Notes: a model not told the origin generated them from the sequence alone. 64,000 nucleotides of DNA from Microbacterium flavescens (GCF_018588945.1 NZ_JAFIWA010000002.1:248001-312000); one strand, 5' to 3'; shown: positions 15,580-25,030, counted from the first letter of the stretch. Made by a program: numbers and translations.

Positions 15580-17715
15580 GTGGCGCAGAGCATCTTCATC
15601 ACGTCGGCCGAAGGCCACTCGGGCAAGTCGACGGTCGCGCTGGGCGTGCTCGACGCCCTCAGCCACGCCACCCCGCGTGTCGGGGTGTTCCGGGCGATCG
15701 CCCGCTCGACGGCCGAGCCCGACTACGTCCTCGAGATGCTGCTCGACCACGACGGCGTCCATCTGCCCTACGACGAGTGCATCGGCGTCACCTACGACGA
15801 TGTGCGTCGCGATGCGGATGCCGCGCTCGCGGCGATCGTCGAGCGCTACAAGTCCGTCGAGGCGCAGTGCGACGCGGTCGTGATCCTGGGCAGCGACTTC
15901 ACCGACGTCGGCAGCCCGGCCGAACTGGGCTACAACGCGCGCATCGCAGCGAACCTCGGCGCCCCGGTGCTCCTCGTCCTGGGCGGGCGCTCGGCGCAGA
16001 ACCAGACGCGGCCCGAGCAGCTCGGATCCTCACTCCCGCGCACGGCCGCTGAGATGGGCCAGATCGCCGACCTGGCCCTCACCGAGCTCGCGCACGAGCG
16101 CGCCGAGCTGTTCGCCGTCGTGGCCAACCGCTCGGAGCCGTCGGAGGCGGCGGCCACGATCGCCGCGATCACGCGTTCCGTCGAGACGGCCCTCGGTCCC
16201 CGCACGGACACCGTGCCGGTGTGGGCCATTCCCGAGGATCGGTACCTCGTCGCCCCGTCCATGCGCGGCATCATGCGCTCGGTCGGCGGCGAGCTGCTCT
16301 CGGGCGACCCCGACCGACTCACCCGCGAAGCGCTCGCGGTCGTCGTCGCGGGCATGTCGATGGTCAACGTGCTGCCGCGCCTGCTCGAGGGTGCGGTCGT
16401 GGTCATCGCCGCCGACCGCTCCGAGGTGCTCCTCGCCACGATGCTCGCGAATGCCGCGGGCACGTTCCCCTCGATCTCGGGGATCGTGCTCAACGGCGGA
16501 TTCCCGCTGCCCGAGCCGGTGACGCGCCTGCTGGACGGCCTGGGCTCGAACGTCCCGATCGTGACGACCGACCTCGGCACGTACGAGACCGCCGCCCGCA
16601 TCATGGGCACGCGCGGCCGGCTGGCAGCCGACTCGCAACGGCGCTACGACACCGCCCTGTCGCTGTTCGAGCAGAGCGTCGACACGGAGGAGCTGCTTCG
16701 CGCCTTCGGCGTCGCACGCGCGACGGTCGTCACGCCGCTCATGTTCGAGTTCCAGCTCATCGAGCGCGCCCGTTCCCAGCGCAAGCGCATCGTCCTGCCC
16801 GAGGGCGGTGACGACCGGGTGCTGCGCGCCGCCGCGACGGTGCTCAAGCGCGGCATCGCCGACCTCACGATCCTCGGCCAGCCCGACGAGGTGCGCGCCC
16901 GTGCCGTCGAGCTCGGCATCGACCTCCGGGCGGCGGAGGTGCTCTCGCCGCTGGACGCAGACCACGTGCGCAGGTTCGCCGAGGAGTACGCGCGGCTGCG
17001 CGCCCACAAGGGCGTCACCCTCGCGCAGGCGGCCGACACGGTGACGGATGTCTCGTACTTCGGCACGCTCATGGTCCACCTCGGACTCGCCGACGGGATG
17101 GTCTCGGGTGCGATGCACACCACCGCCCACACCATCCGGCCGGCGTTCGAGATCATCAAGACCAGGCCCGGCGTCTCGGTCGTCTCGAGCGTCTTCCTCA
17201 TGGCCCTCGCCGACCGCGTGCTCGTCTACGGCGACTGCGCGGTGATCCCCGATCCGACCTCCGAGCAGCTGGCCGACATCGCCATCTCGTCCGCCGCCAC
17301 GGCGGCGCAGTTCGGCATCGACCCGCGGGTCGCGATGCTGTCCTACTCGACGGGGGAGTCCGGTTCGGGTGCCGACGTCGAGAAGGTGCGGGATGCCACG
17401 GCCCTGGTGCGCTCGCGTGCGCCCGAGCTCCTCGTGGAAGGCCCCATCCAGTACGACGCGGCGGCCGACGCCGCCGTCGCGGCGGCCAAGATGCCGGGGT
17501 CCGACGTGGCCGGGCGGGCCACGGTGTTCGTCTTCCCCGACCTCAACACCGGCAACAACACGTACAAGGCCGTGCAGCGCTCGGCCGGCGCCGTGGCGAT
17601 CGGGCCCGTTCTGCAGGGACTCAACAAGCCCATCAACGACCTGTCGCGGGGCGCCCTCGTCGACGACATCGTCAACACGATCGCCATCACGGCGATCCAG
17701 GCGCAGGGGGAGTGA
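15580..17715 (+). CDS. pta: Phosphate acetyltransferase
   Basis: 711 aa, the long (type II) form. It has an N-terminal P-loop/BioD-like domain (about 1-220, TSAEGHSGKSTVALGVLDAL), a central DRTGG domain and a C-terminal PTA_PTB catalytic domain (about 385-705, with LPEGGDDRVLRAA, MVSGAMHTTAHTIRPAFEII and FPDLNTGNNTYKAVQR). It converts acetyl-CoA and phosphate to acetyl phosphate and CoA. GTG 15580 is set by the TAGGCT box 6 nt upstream, with no ribosome site. ackA follows 2 nt after the stop, completing the Pta-AckA acetate pathway. Confidence 0.95.
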   Translation: MAQSIFITSAEGHSGKSTVALGVLDALSHATPRVGVFRAIARSTAEPDYVLEMLLDHDGVHLPYDECIGVTYDDVRRDADAALAAIVERYKSVEAQCDAVVILGSDFTDVGSPAELGYNARIAANLGAPVLLVLGGRSAQNQTRPEQLGSSLPRTAAEMGQIADLALTELAHERAELFAVVANRSEPSEAAATIAAITRSVETALGPRTDTVPVWAIPEDRYLVAPSMRGIMRSVGGELLSGDPDRLTREALAVVVAGMSMVNVLPRLLEGAVVVIAADRSEVLLATMLANAAGTFPSISGIVLNGGFPLPEPVTRLLDGLGSNVPIVTTDLGTYETAARIMGTRGRLAADSQRRYDTALSLFEQSVDTEELLRAFGVARATVVTPLMFEFQLIERARSQRKRIVLPEGGDDRVLRAAATVLKRGIADLTILGQPDEVRARAVELGIDLRAAEVLSPLDADHVRRFAEEYARLRAHKGVTLAQAADTVTDVSYFGTLMVHLGLADGMVSGAMHTTAHTIRPAFEIIKTRPGVSVVSSVFLMALADRVLVYGDCAVIPDPTSEQLADIAISSAATAAQFGIDPRVAMLSYSTGESGSGADVEKVRDATALVRSRAPELLVEGPIQYDAAADAAVAAAKMPGSDVAGRATVFVFPDLNTGNNTYKAVQRSAGAVAIGPVLQGLNKPINDLSRGALVDDIVNTIAITAIQAQGE

Positions 17716-17717
17716 GC

Positions 17718-18944
17718 ATGTCACCGGTGCTGGTCGTCAACTCCGGCTCGTCGTCGTTCAAGTACCAGCTGATCGACGTCGACACCGAGTCGACGCTCGC
17801 CTCGGGTCTCGTGGAGCGCATCGGCGAGGCATCCGGTCACGCCACCCACACCGTGATGGCGCCGCCGGCCGACGGACCCGCGCCCACGATGCTCAATGCG
17901 ACGCACACGCTCGAGCTGCCGATCCCCGACCACGGGGTGGGCTTCCAGGTCATGCTCGATGCGTTCGCGTCCGCCGGCCCGTCGCTCGACGAGCATTCGC
18001 CGATCGCCGTCGGACACCGCGTCGTGCACGGCGGGGCCCGGTTCTTCGAGCCGACGCTCATCACGCCGCTCGTCGAGATCAACATCGACGAGCTCTCGGT
18101 GCTGGCGCCGCTCCACAACCCGGCCAACCTCGCGGGAATCCGGGCGGCGAAGGCCGCCTTCCCCGACGTGCCCCACGTCGCCGTCTTCGACACCGCGTTC
18201 CACCAGACCCTCGAGCCGCACGTCTACACGTACGCGATCGACGCCGAGCTCGCGGCATCCCACCGCATCCGGCGCTACGGGTTCCACGGCACGTCGCACA
18301 AGTTCGTGGCCGAGGCGGCGGCGGCCTTCGTCGGCAGGCCGCTCGCCGACCTGCGGCAGATCGTCTTCCACCTGGGCAATGGCGCGTCCGTGACCGCGAT
18401 CGACGGCGGGCGCTCGGTCGAGACCTCGATGGGCTTCACGCCGCTCGAGGGGCTCGTGATGGGCACGCGCTCGGGCGACATCGACCCGGCGGTGCTGTTC
18501 CACCTCGCCCGCCGCGACGCCCTGTCGATCGACGACCTCGACGACCTGCTCAACAAGCGCAGCGGCATGCTGGGGCTCGCCGGATCCTCCGATCTGCGCG
18601 ACATCCGCGCCGCCATCGAGCGCGGCGAACCGCAGGCGATCCTCGCGTACGAGGTGTACGTGCACCGCCTGCGCGCGTACGCCGGGGCGTACCTCGCCCA
18701 GCTGGGCGGCGTCGACGTCATCTCCTTCACCGCCGGGGTGGGCGAGAACGCCCCGCTGGTGCGCGCGGCGGCGCTGGCGACGCTCGGGTTCGCGGGGGTG
18801 GAGGTCGACCCGGAGCGCAACCTCGCCCAGGCTCGCGGCATCCGGAGGATATCGACGGATGCCTCGGCCGTCGCCGTCCTCGTCGTGCCCACCGACGAGG
18901 AGCTCGAGATCGCCCGGCAGACGGTCGGCGTCGCGCGGCGGTGA
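17718..18944 (+). CDS. ackA: Acetate kinase
   Basis: 408 aa, usual length. ASKHA-family motifs are present: VLVVNSGSSSFKYQL near the N-terminus, VGHRVVHGG, FDTAFHQT, YGFHGTSH, HLGNGAS and FTAGVGENAP. It converts acetyl phosphate and ADP to acetate and ATP, or the reverse. ATG 17718 is preferred over GTG 17712 because the AGGGGGAG site (17705-17712) lies at the correct distance from the ATG. It follows pta directly, so the two are an operon; acetyl-CoA synthetase for the opposite flux lies at 46602-48566. Confidence 0.96.
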   Translation: MSPVLVVNSGSSSFKYQLIDVDTESTLASGLVERIGEASGHATHTVMAPPADGPAPTMLNATHTLELPIPDHGVGFQVMLDAFASAGPSLDEHSPIAVGHRVVHGGARFFEPTLITPLVEINIDELSVLAPLHNPANLAGIRAAKAAFPDVPHVAVFDTAFHQTLEPHVYTYAIDAELAASHRIRRYGFHGTSHKFVAEAAAAFVGRPLADLRQIVFHLGNGASVTAIDGGRSVETSMGFTPLEGLVMGTRSGDIDPAVLFHLARRDALSIDDLDDLLNKRSGMLGLAGSSDLRDIRAAIERGEPQAILAYEVYVHRLRAYAGAYLAQLGGVDVISFTAGVGENAPLVRAAALATLGFAGVEVDPERNLAQARGIRRISTDASAVAVLVVPTDEELEIARQTVGVARR

Positions 18945-18955
18945 GCCGCTCTCGC

Positions 18956-18961
18956 TACCCT
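18956..18961 (+). promoter_or_regulatory. -10 box, leaderless promoter of the HAD/GH65 operon
   Basis: TACCCT, then 6 nt, then the GTG start at 18968. Confidence 0.55.
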
Positions 18962-18967
18962 TGTCTG

Positions 18968-19738
18968 GTGTCCACCGAAGCCCTGCCCGACCTGTCCGCC
19001 TACGACGCCGTGCTCTTCGATCTGGACGGCGTGCTGACCCCCACCGCCGAGGTGCACATGCACGCCTGGCAGACGATGTTCGAGGCGCTCTTCGCCGCCT
19101 GGGACATCACGCCCGCGTACACCGAGCGCGACTACTTCGACCACCTCGACGGCAAGAAGCGCTACGACGGCGTCGCGAGCCTGCTGCGCTCGCGCGACGT
19201 CGAGGTGCCCTGGGGTGACCCGTCCGACCCCGTGACGGCCGACACCGTGTGCGGCATCGGCAATCGCAAGAACGTGGTCTTCGAGTCCGTCCTGCGCGAC
19301 GAGGGCATCGCCGCGTACCCGGGATCCCTCGCGCTGCTCGACGCGCTCGCCGCAGCCGGCACTCGGGTCGCGGTGGTCTCGAGCTCGAAGAACGCCGAGG
19401 AGGTCCTCGACGTCGCCGGAATCCGTGACCGGTTCGACGTCGTGATGGACGGCGTGATCGCCGAGCGCGACCACCTCGCCTCCAAGCCCGCGCCCGACGT
19501 CTTCGTCGAGGCGGCGCGGATGCTCGGCGTCGACCCTGCCCGCAGCGCCGCCGTCGAAGACGCCCTCAGCGGCGTCGCCTCGGCCGCGGCGGGCGCGTTC
19601 GCGCTCGTCGTCGGCGTCGATCGCGGCGCAGGGGTGCAGGCGCTGACGGATGCCGGCGCCCACGTCGTCGTCGACGATCTCGCCGAGCTCGTGCCCGCCG
19701 TCACCGCCCCGACCAGCACCGAGGAGAGCACCGCATGA
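18968..19738 (+). CDS. HAD hydrolase, beta-phosphoglucomutase-like
   Basis: 256 aa. HAD motif I is VLFDLDGVLTPT with the two catalytic aspartates; motif II is VVSSSKN, motif III includes KPAPDVF and motif IV VEDALSGVASA. The cap region carries HMHAWQTMF. The placement directly before a GH65 phosphorylase, with an ATGA overlap, fits beta-phosphoglucomutase, which converts the beta-glucose 1-phosphate released by the phosphorylase to glucose 6-phosphate. A trehalose-6-phosphatase-like role cannot be excluded from sequence alone. Confidence 0.85.
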   Translation: MSTEALPDLSAYDAVLFDLDGVLTPTAEVHMHAWQTMFEALFAAWDITPAYTERDYFDHLDGKKRYDGVASLLRSRDVEVPWGDPSDPVTADTVCGIGNRKNVVFESVLRDEGIAAYPGSLALLDALAAAGTRVAVVSSSKNAEEVLDVAGIRDRFDVVMDGVIAERDHLASKPAPDVFVEAARMLGVDPARSAAVEDALSGVASAAAGAFALVVGVDRGAGVQALTDAGAHVVVDDLAELVPAVTAPTSTEESTA

Positions 19739-22251
19739 TGGATCGCGACCGGTTCCCCGTCGACCCCTGGCGTCTCGTCGAGACGTCGTTCGATCCCGAG
19801 GACGGCGGTGTCACCGAGACGCTGTTCGCGGTCGGGAACGGCTACCTCGGGATGCGCGGCAACCACCCCGAGGGCCGCCAGTCGCACGAGCACGGCACGT
19901 TCATCAACGGCTTCCACGAGACATTCCCGATCCGCCACGCCGAGCAGGCGTACGGCTTCGCCGAGGTCGGGCAGACGATCGTCAATGCGCCCGACGCGAA
20001 GGTGATGCGCGTCTACGTCGACGACGAGCCGCTGTCGCTCGACGTCGCCGACGTGCGCGAGTACGAGCGTGTGCTCGACATGCGCGAGGGCGTGCAGACC
20101 CGCCACGTGCTGTGGACGACGCCGTCCGGCAAGGACGTGCGCATCGAGTACTCCCGGCTGGTGTCGTTCGAGGAGAAGCACCTGTCGGTCATGACGGTCG
20201 ACGTCACCGTCCTGAACGCCGACGCGCCCGTCACGGTCAGCTGCCAGCTCATCAACCGCCAGGACGGCGAGGACGTCTACGGCGGCACGCCCAAGGCGCC
20301 CAAGAAGGCCGGCTTCGACCCGCGCAAGGCGGAGCGCATGCAGGAGCGCGTGCTGCAGCCGGAGGAGTACTGGCAGGACGGGCTGCGGTCGGCGCTGTCG
20401 TACCGCGTGACCGACTCGGGCATGACGATCGCCCTCGTCGCCGACCACCTCGTCGAGACCGAGAACGCGTACTCGGCGCGCACGCTCATCGAGCCCGACA
20501 TCGCCAAGAACGTGTTCCGCGTGCAGGCGAAGGCCGGGGTTCCGATCCGCGTGACCAAGCTCGTGAGCTACCACACGTCGCGCGGCGTCCCTGCCCGTGA
20601 GCTGGTGGACCGCTGCCGGCGCTCGCTGGATCGCGCGCTCACCGTCGGCGTCGACGCGGTGATCGCGCAGCAGCGCGAGTGGCTCGACGGCTTCTGGGAG
20701 CGCTCGGACGTGCGGATCGGCGGTCACGACGATCTGCAGCAGGCCACGCGCTGGTGCCTGTTCCAGCTCGCGCAGGCGTCGGCGCGCGCCGACGGCCAGG
20801 GCGTGCCCGCGAAGGGCATGACGGGCTCCGGCTACAGCGGCCACTATTTCTGGGACACCGAGATCTACGTCCTGCCGTTCCTCGCGTACACGACGCCGCT
20901 CTGGGCGCGCAACGCCCTGCGGATGCGATACCTCATGCTGCCCGCCGCCCGCCGGCGCGCGTTCCAGCTCAACGAGCACGGCGCGCTGTTCCCGTGGCGC
21001 ACGATCAACGGCGAGGAGGCCTCCGCCTACTACGCCGCCGGCACGGCGCAGTACCACATCAACGCCGACGTCTCCTTCGCGCTGGCCAAGTACATCCGCG
21101 CCACGGGCGACACGGAGTTCCTCTACCGCGAGGGTGTCGACATCGCCGTCGAGACGGCGCGGCTGTGGGCCACGCTCGGGTTCTGGCGCACGGTCGAGGG
21201 GGCGGGCGAGGAGACGTTCCACATCCACGGCGTCACCGGTCCGGACGAGTACACGACGGTCGTCAACGACAACCTCTTCACGAACGTGATGGCCCGCTTC
21301 AACCTGCGGTTCGCCGCGCGCACCGTGCGCGAGATGGCCGAGGTCGACGGCGAGGTGTACCGCAGGATGGTCGACCGGCTCGGGCTCGACCCCGCCGAGC
21401 CCGAGGGCTGGGAGCGTGCCGCCGAGGCGATGCACATCCCGTTCAGCCCCGACCTCGGCATCCACCCTCAGGACCACGTCTTCCTCGAGCGCGAGATCTG
21501 GGATCTCGAGAACACCCCGCCCGACAAGCGGCCGCTGCTGCTGCACTTCCACCCGCTGGTCATCTACCGCTACCAGGTGCTCAAGCAGGCCGACGTGGTG
21601 CTGGCGCTGTTCCTGCAGGGCAACCACTTCTCCGACGAGGACAAGCTCGCCGACTTCGAGTACTACGACCCGCTGACCACGGGCGACTCGACGCTCTCTG
21701 CGGTGGTGCAGGCGATCCTCGCCGCCGAGGTCGGATACCAGGACCTCGCCCTCGAGTACTTCCGGCAGTCGATCTTCGTCGACCTCGCCGACCTGCACCA
21801 CAACGCGTCTGACGGCGTGCACGTGGCATCGGCCGGCGGGGTGTGGACGGCGCTGGTGTCGGGCTTCGGAGGCATGCGCGACCACTTCGGCGAGCTGTCG
21901 TTCGACCCGCGCCTGCCCGCCGCCTGGCCCGAGCTGTCCTTCGTGCTGCACTGGCACGGCACCCGCCTGCAGATCACGATCACGCGTGACGAGCTCCGGA
22001 TCGCCGCGTCGGACGGCGACCCCGTCGGCTTCAGCGTGCGGGGTACCGGCTACGTCGTCGGTGCGGGCGAAGAGGTCTCCGTCCCCCTTGAAGGACAGGG
22101 CCCGGTGATCCCCGGACGCCCGACCCTCGGCGAGCTGACCGAGGTGCAGCGCGAGGACGGCTCGTACCTCTCGGCGTCCGTGCCGACGGTGACGGCATCC
22201 ATCCCGATCATCATGGGAGCGGCGGATGTCGAGCACGGCGCAGACGCGTGA
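19735..22251 (+). CDS. Glycoside hydrolase family 65 phosphorylase (maltose/kojibiose/trehalose type)
   Basis: 838 aa. An N-terminal beta-sandwich (about 1-280) is followed by the (alpha/alpha)6 barrel with the catalytic acid Glu505 in HGVTGPDEYTTVVNDN, the substrate motif GYSGHYFWDTEIYVLPF, and a C-terminal beta domain. The phosphate-binding motif in HPLVIYRYQVLKQADVVLALF is intact. It phosphorolyses an alpha-linked glucose disaccharide into beta-glucose 1-phosphate plus glucose; which disaccharide cannot be decided here. GAGGAGAG (19721-19728) precedes ATG 19735; ATG 19738 is an alternative. The upstream HAD gene supplies the next enzyme. Confidence 0.9.
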   Translation: MMDRDRFPVDPWRLVETSFDPEDGGVTETLFAVGNGYLGMRGNHPEGRQSHEHGTFINGFHETFPIRHAEQAYGFAEVGQTIVNAPDAKVMRVYVDDEPLSLDVADVREYERVLDMREGVQTRHVLWTTPSGKDVRIEYSRLVSFEEKHLSVMTVDVTVLNADAPVTVSCQLINRQDGEDVYGGTPKAPKKAGFDPRKAERMQERVLQPEEYWQDGLRSALSYRVTDSGMTIALVADHLVETENAYSARTLIEPDIAKNVFRVQAKAGVPIRVTKLVSYHTSRGVPARELVDRCRRSLDRALTVGVDAVIAQQREWLDGFWERSDVRIGGHDDLQQATRWCLFQLAQASARADGQGVPAKGMTGSGYSGHYFWDTEIYVLPFLAYTTPLWARNALRMRYLMLPAARRRAFQLNEHGALFPWRTINGEEASAYYAAGTAQYHINADVSFALAKYIRATGDTEFLYREGVDIAVETARLWATLGFWRTVEGAGEETFHIHGVTGPDEYTTVVNDNLFTNVMARFNLRFAARTVREMAEVDGEVYRRMVDRLGLDPAEPEGWERAAEAMHIPFSPDLGIHPQDHVFLEREIWDLENTPPDKRPLLLHFHPLVIYRYQVLKQADVVLALFLQGNHFSDEDKLADFEYYDPLTTGDSTLSAVVQAILAAEVGYQDLALEYFRQSIFVDLADLHHNASDGVHVASAGGVWTALVSGFGGMRDHFGELSFDPRLPAAWPELSFVLHWHGTRLQITITRDELRIAASDGDPVGFSVRGTGYVVGAGEEVSVPLEGQGPVIPGRPTLGELTEVQREDGSYLSASVPTVTASIPIIMGAADVEHGADA

Positions 22252-22282
22252 GGGGGGCCGCTGCGATGTCACCGGCACGCCG

Positions 22283-22288
22283 TAGGCT
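22283..22288 (+). promoter_or_regulatory. -10 box, leaderless promoter of dnaX
   Basis: TAGGCT, then 6 nt, then GTG 22295; the same box and spacing as pta. Confidence 0.6.
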
Positions 22289-22294
22289 GTCCTG

Positions 22295-24424
22295 GTGACC
22301 ACCGCCCTCTATCGCCGCTACCGACCCGAGTCGTTCGGCGAGATGATCGGCCAGTCGCAGGTCACCGAGCCGCTCATGACCGCGCTGCGCGGTGACCGCG
22401 TCGGGCACGCCTATCTCTTCTCGGGTCCGCGCGGGTGCGGAAAGACCACCTCGGCCCGCATCCTGGCGCGGTGCCTCAACTGCGCGGCCGGTCCGACCGA
22501 CACCCCGTGCGGCACGTGCGACAGCTGCGTCGAGCTCGGCCGCGGCGGCGGCGGGTCGCTCGACGTCGTCGAGATCGACGCGGCGAGCCACAACGGCGTC
22601 GACGACGCCCGCGACCTCCGTGAGCGCGCCGTCTTCGCCCCGGCGCGCGACCGCTTCAAGATCTTCATCCTCGACGAGGCGCACATGGTGACGCCGCAGG
22701 GCTTCAACGCGCTGCTCAAGCTCGTCGAAGAGCCGCCCGACCACGTCAAGTTCATCTTCGCGACGACCGAGCCCGAGAAGGTCATCGGCACGATCCGCTC
22801 GCGCACCCACCACTACCCGTTCCGGCTCGTCCCACCAGGAGCCATGCTCTCGTACGTCGAAGAGCTCTGCACGCAGGAGGGCGTCGAGGTCGAGCTGGGC
22901 GTCCTGCCGCTCGTCGTGCGCGCCGGCGGCGGCTCGCCGCGTGACACGCTCTCGCTGCTCGATCAGCTGATCGCGGGCTCCGAAGCGGGCAAGGTCCGCT
23001 ATGAGCGGGCCGTGGCGCTCCTCGGGTACACGCACGCCGAGCTCCTCGATGAGGTGGTCGACGCCTTCGCAGCGAACGACGCCCAGGCCGCGTTCGCCGC
23101 CGTCGACCGCGTCGTGCAGACGGGGCAGGATCCCCGCCGGTTCGTCGACGACCTCCTCGAGCGCCTGCGCGACCTCATCGTCGTCGCCGCCACCGGCGAC
23201 GGCGCCGCGGCGGTCCTGCGCGGCGTGTCGGCCGAAGACCTCGAGCGCATGGGCCGCCAGGCCGACGCGTTCGGCTCGGTGCGCCTGTCGCGCACCGCCG
23301 ACCTCGTCATCGCGACGCTCGACGACATGACCGGCGCCACCTCGCCCCGCCTGCAGCTCGAGCTCATGGTCGCCCGCGTGCTGGCGAGGGGAGCGGATGC
23401 CGCGGCCCCGGCCGCCCCCGCCGCACCCCCGGTCGTCGAGCGAGCGCAGCCCACCCCGGTCGTTGAGCGAGCGCAGCCCACCCCGGTCGTTGAGCGAGCG
23501 CAGCCCACCCCGGTCGTTGAGCGAGCGCAGCGAGACGAAACGCCCACCCCGCCGCCCGCCGCTACGCCCGCCGCACCACCGGTCGTCGAGCGAGCCCAGC
23601 GAGACGAAACGCCCACCCCGCCACCCGCACCCGAGCCCGCACCCGCGCCCGAAGGGCCTGTCACGCTCGACCGCATGCGCGCCGCGTGGACCGAGGTGCT
23701 GAGCCGGCTCGAGAACATCAGCCGCACATCGTGGCTGCTCGCCTCGAACGCCGAGGTCGCCGGCCTCGACGACGACGTGCTCACCCTCGCGTTCGCCAGC
23801 CAGGCCGACGTGACCAAGTTCAAGCAGCGCGCCGCAGGCGGCGGCCCGAGCGAAGACCTGCGCCAGGCGATCCTGGCCGTCCTCGGCATCCGCGTGAAGT
23901 ACCTCGCGAAGCACGACGGCGGAGGTTCCGCACCGTCCGGCCCCGGCTCGGCGCCCGCCGCCCCGCCCGTCTCGAGCCGCCCTGCGCCCGCGCGGGCTGC
24001 GGCCCCCGCGGCGGCCGCACCGGTCACCGAGTGGGCCGTGGCGCCGATCCCCACCGATGCCGACGCGCCGCCGCCCGACCCGGGCCCGCCCGCGTCGCTT
24101 CCCTCCGCCCAGTTCGCGGTGGACGACGAGCCAGAAGACGCCGCGGCGCGGTCGCGCGTCGCCACGCTGGCCCCCGCCCGTGAGGGCGAGGTGCTGCGCA
24201 CCGTCGACGTCGAGCCCTCCATCGAGCCCGACGACGACGACGGCGATGCGCCCGAGCCCGCGGCCGACCTCCCGGTTCCGCCGGTCGTCGCGCCGCCGCT
24301 GCCTCCCGTCGTCACCACGCGCAACGACGGCGTCCAGCGCTACGGCGAGGCGGTGGTGCGCCAGATGCTCGGGGCGAGGTTCGTGCGCGAGGAGCCCTAC
24401 GAGCCGCCGACGAGGTTCAGCTAG
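22295..24424 (+). CDS. dnaX: DNA polymerase III subunits gamma and tau
   Basis: 709 aa. AAA+ clamp-loader domain: Walker A GPRGCGKTTSARIL, zinc cysteines in CLNCAAGPTDTPCGTCDSC, Walker B FILDEAHMVT, sensor 1 FATTEP, then domain III to about residue 365. A Pro/Ala-rich linker (about 366-450) follows, then the tau C-terminal region (VTLDRMRAAWTEVLSRLENISRTSWLLASNAEV) and a second Pro-rich linker and basic tail. The first linker contains a 27-bp tandem repeat (VVERAQPTP units) derived from a dispersed element. No A/C-type frameshift site for a separate gamma form was noticed. recR follows after 3 nt. Confidence 0.95.
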   Translation: MTTALYRRYRPESFGEMIGQSQVTEPLMTALRGDRVGHAYLFSGPRGCGKTTSARILARCLNCAAGPTDTPCGTCDSCVELGRGGGGSLDVVEIDAASHNGVDDARDLRERAVFAPARDRFKIFILDEAHMVTPQGFNALLKLVEEPPDHVKFIFATTEPEKVIGTIRSRTHHYPFRLVPPGAMLSYVEELCTQEGVEVELGVLPLVVRAGGGSPRDTLSLLDQLIAGSEAGKVRYERAVALLGYTHAELLDEVVDAFAANDAQAAFAAVDRVVQTGQDPRRFVDDLLERLRDLIVVAATGDGAAAVLRGVSAEDLERMGRQADAFGSVRLSRTADLVIATLDDMTGATSPRLQLELMVARVLARGADAAAPAAPAAPPVVERAQPTPVVERAQPTPVVERAQPTPVVERAQRDETPTPPPAATPAAPPVVERAQRDETPTPPPAPEPAPAPEGPVTLDRMRAAWTEVLSRLENISRTSWLLASNAEVAGLDDDVLTLAFASQADVTKFKQRAAGGGPSEDLRQAILAVLGIRVKYLAKHDGGGSAPSGPGSAPAAPPVSSRPAPARAAAPAAAAPVTEWAVAPIPTDADAPPPDPGPPASLPSAQFAVDDEPEDAAARSRVATLAPAREGEVLRTVDVEPSIEPDDDDGDAPEPAADLPVPPVVAPPLPPVVTTRNDGVQRYGEAVVRQMLGARFVREEPYEPPTRFS
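23431..23619 (+). repeat. 27-bp tandem repeat from a dispersed element, in the dnaX linker
   Basis: Three exact-length 27-bp units start at 23431, 23458 and 23485 (GGTCGTTGAGCGAGCGCAGC followed by CCACCCC; unit 1 has C for T at one site). A fourth unit at 23512 continues into the full 31-bp element ending GAGACGAAACG (to 23542), and a fifth, slightly diverged, lies at 23581-23611. Because 27 is divisible by 3, expansion stays in frame: VVERAQPTP x3, then two VVERAQRDETPTPPP. Confidence 0.9.
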
Positions 24425-24427
24425 GCC

Positions 24428-25021
24428 ATGTACGACGGGATCGTCCAAGACCTCATCGACGAATTCGGCCGCTTGCCCGGCATCGGCCCGAAGTCGGCGC
24501 AGCGCATCGCGTTCCACATCCTGCAGACGCCGAACTTCGACGTCACGCATCTCGCCCAGCTGCTCGCCGAGGTGCGCGACAAGGTGCGCTTCTGCGAAGT
24601 GTGCGGCAACGTCACCGAGCAGGAGCGCTGCTCGATCTGCCGCGACCCGCGCCGCAACATGAGCCTGATCTGCGTGGTCGAAGACGCCAAGGACGTCGCC
24701 GCCATCGAGCGCACGCGCGAGTTCCGCGGCCGGTACCACGTGCTCGGCGGCGCCATCAGCCCGATCGCCGGCATCGGTCCCGACGACCTGCGCATCACGC
24801 AGCTCATGCAGCGACTCGCCGACGGCACCGTGCAGGAGGTGATCCTCGCCACGAACCCGAACCTCGAGGGCGAGGCCACCGCGACCTACCTCAGCCGGCT
24901 GCTGAACACGCTCGAGATCTCCGTCACCCGACTGGCGTCCGGCCTTCCCGTCGGAGGCGACCTGGAGTACGCCGACGAGGTGACGCTCGGCCGCGCCTTC
25001 GAGGGTCGGCGCTCTGTCTGA
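24428..25021 (+). CDS. recR: Recombination mediator RecR
   Basis: 197 aa, standard length. A helix-hairpin-helix ([22 protein letters not shown]), a four-cysteine zinc finger ([16 protein letters not shown]), a Toprim domain ([16 protein letters not shown] ... [19 protein letters not shown]) and the C-terminal [30 protein letters not shown] are all present. It acts with RecO/RecF in RecA loading at gaps. It starts 3 nt after the dnaX stop, the conserved dnaX-recR pair; no ebfC/YbaB gene lies between them. Confidence 0.96.
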   Translation: MYDGIVQDLIDEFGRLPGIGPKSAQRIAFHILQTPNFDVTHLAQLLAEVRDKVRFCEVCGNVTEQERCSICRDPRRNMSLICVVEDAKDVAAIERTREFRGRYHVLGGAISPIAGIGPDDLRITQLMQRLADGTVQEVILATNPNLEGEATATYLSRLLNTLEISVTRLASGLPVGGDLEYADEVTLGRAFEGRRSV

Positions 25022-25030
25022 CGTCCGCCG

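Noticed and set aside
23431-23619. Repeat-spacer look of the dnaX repeats (CRISPR-like).
   Set aside because: Units are contiguous, in frame and inside a coding linker; no spacers and no cas genes.
22295-24424. Programmed frameshift in dnaX producing gamma.
   Set aside because: No slippery A-run or downstream hairpin was noticed at the end of domain III.
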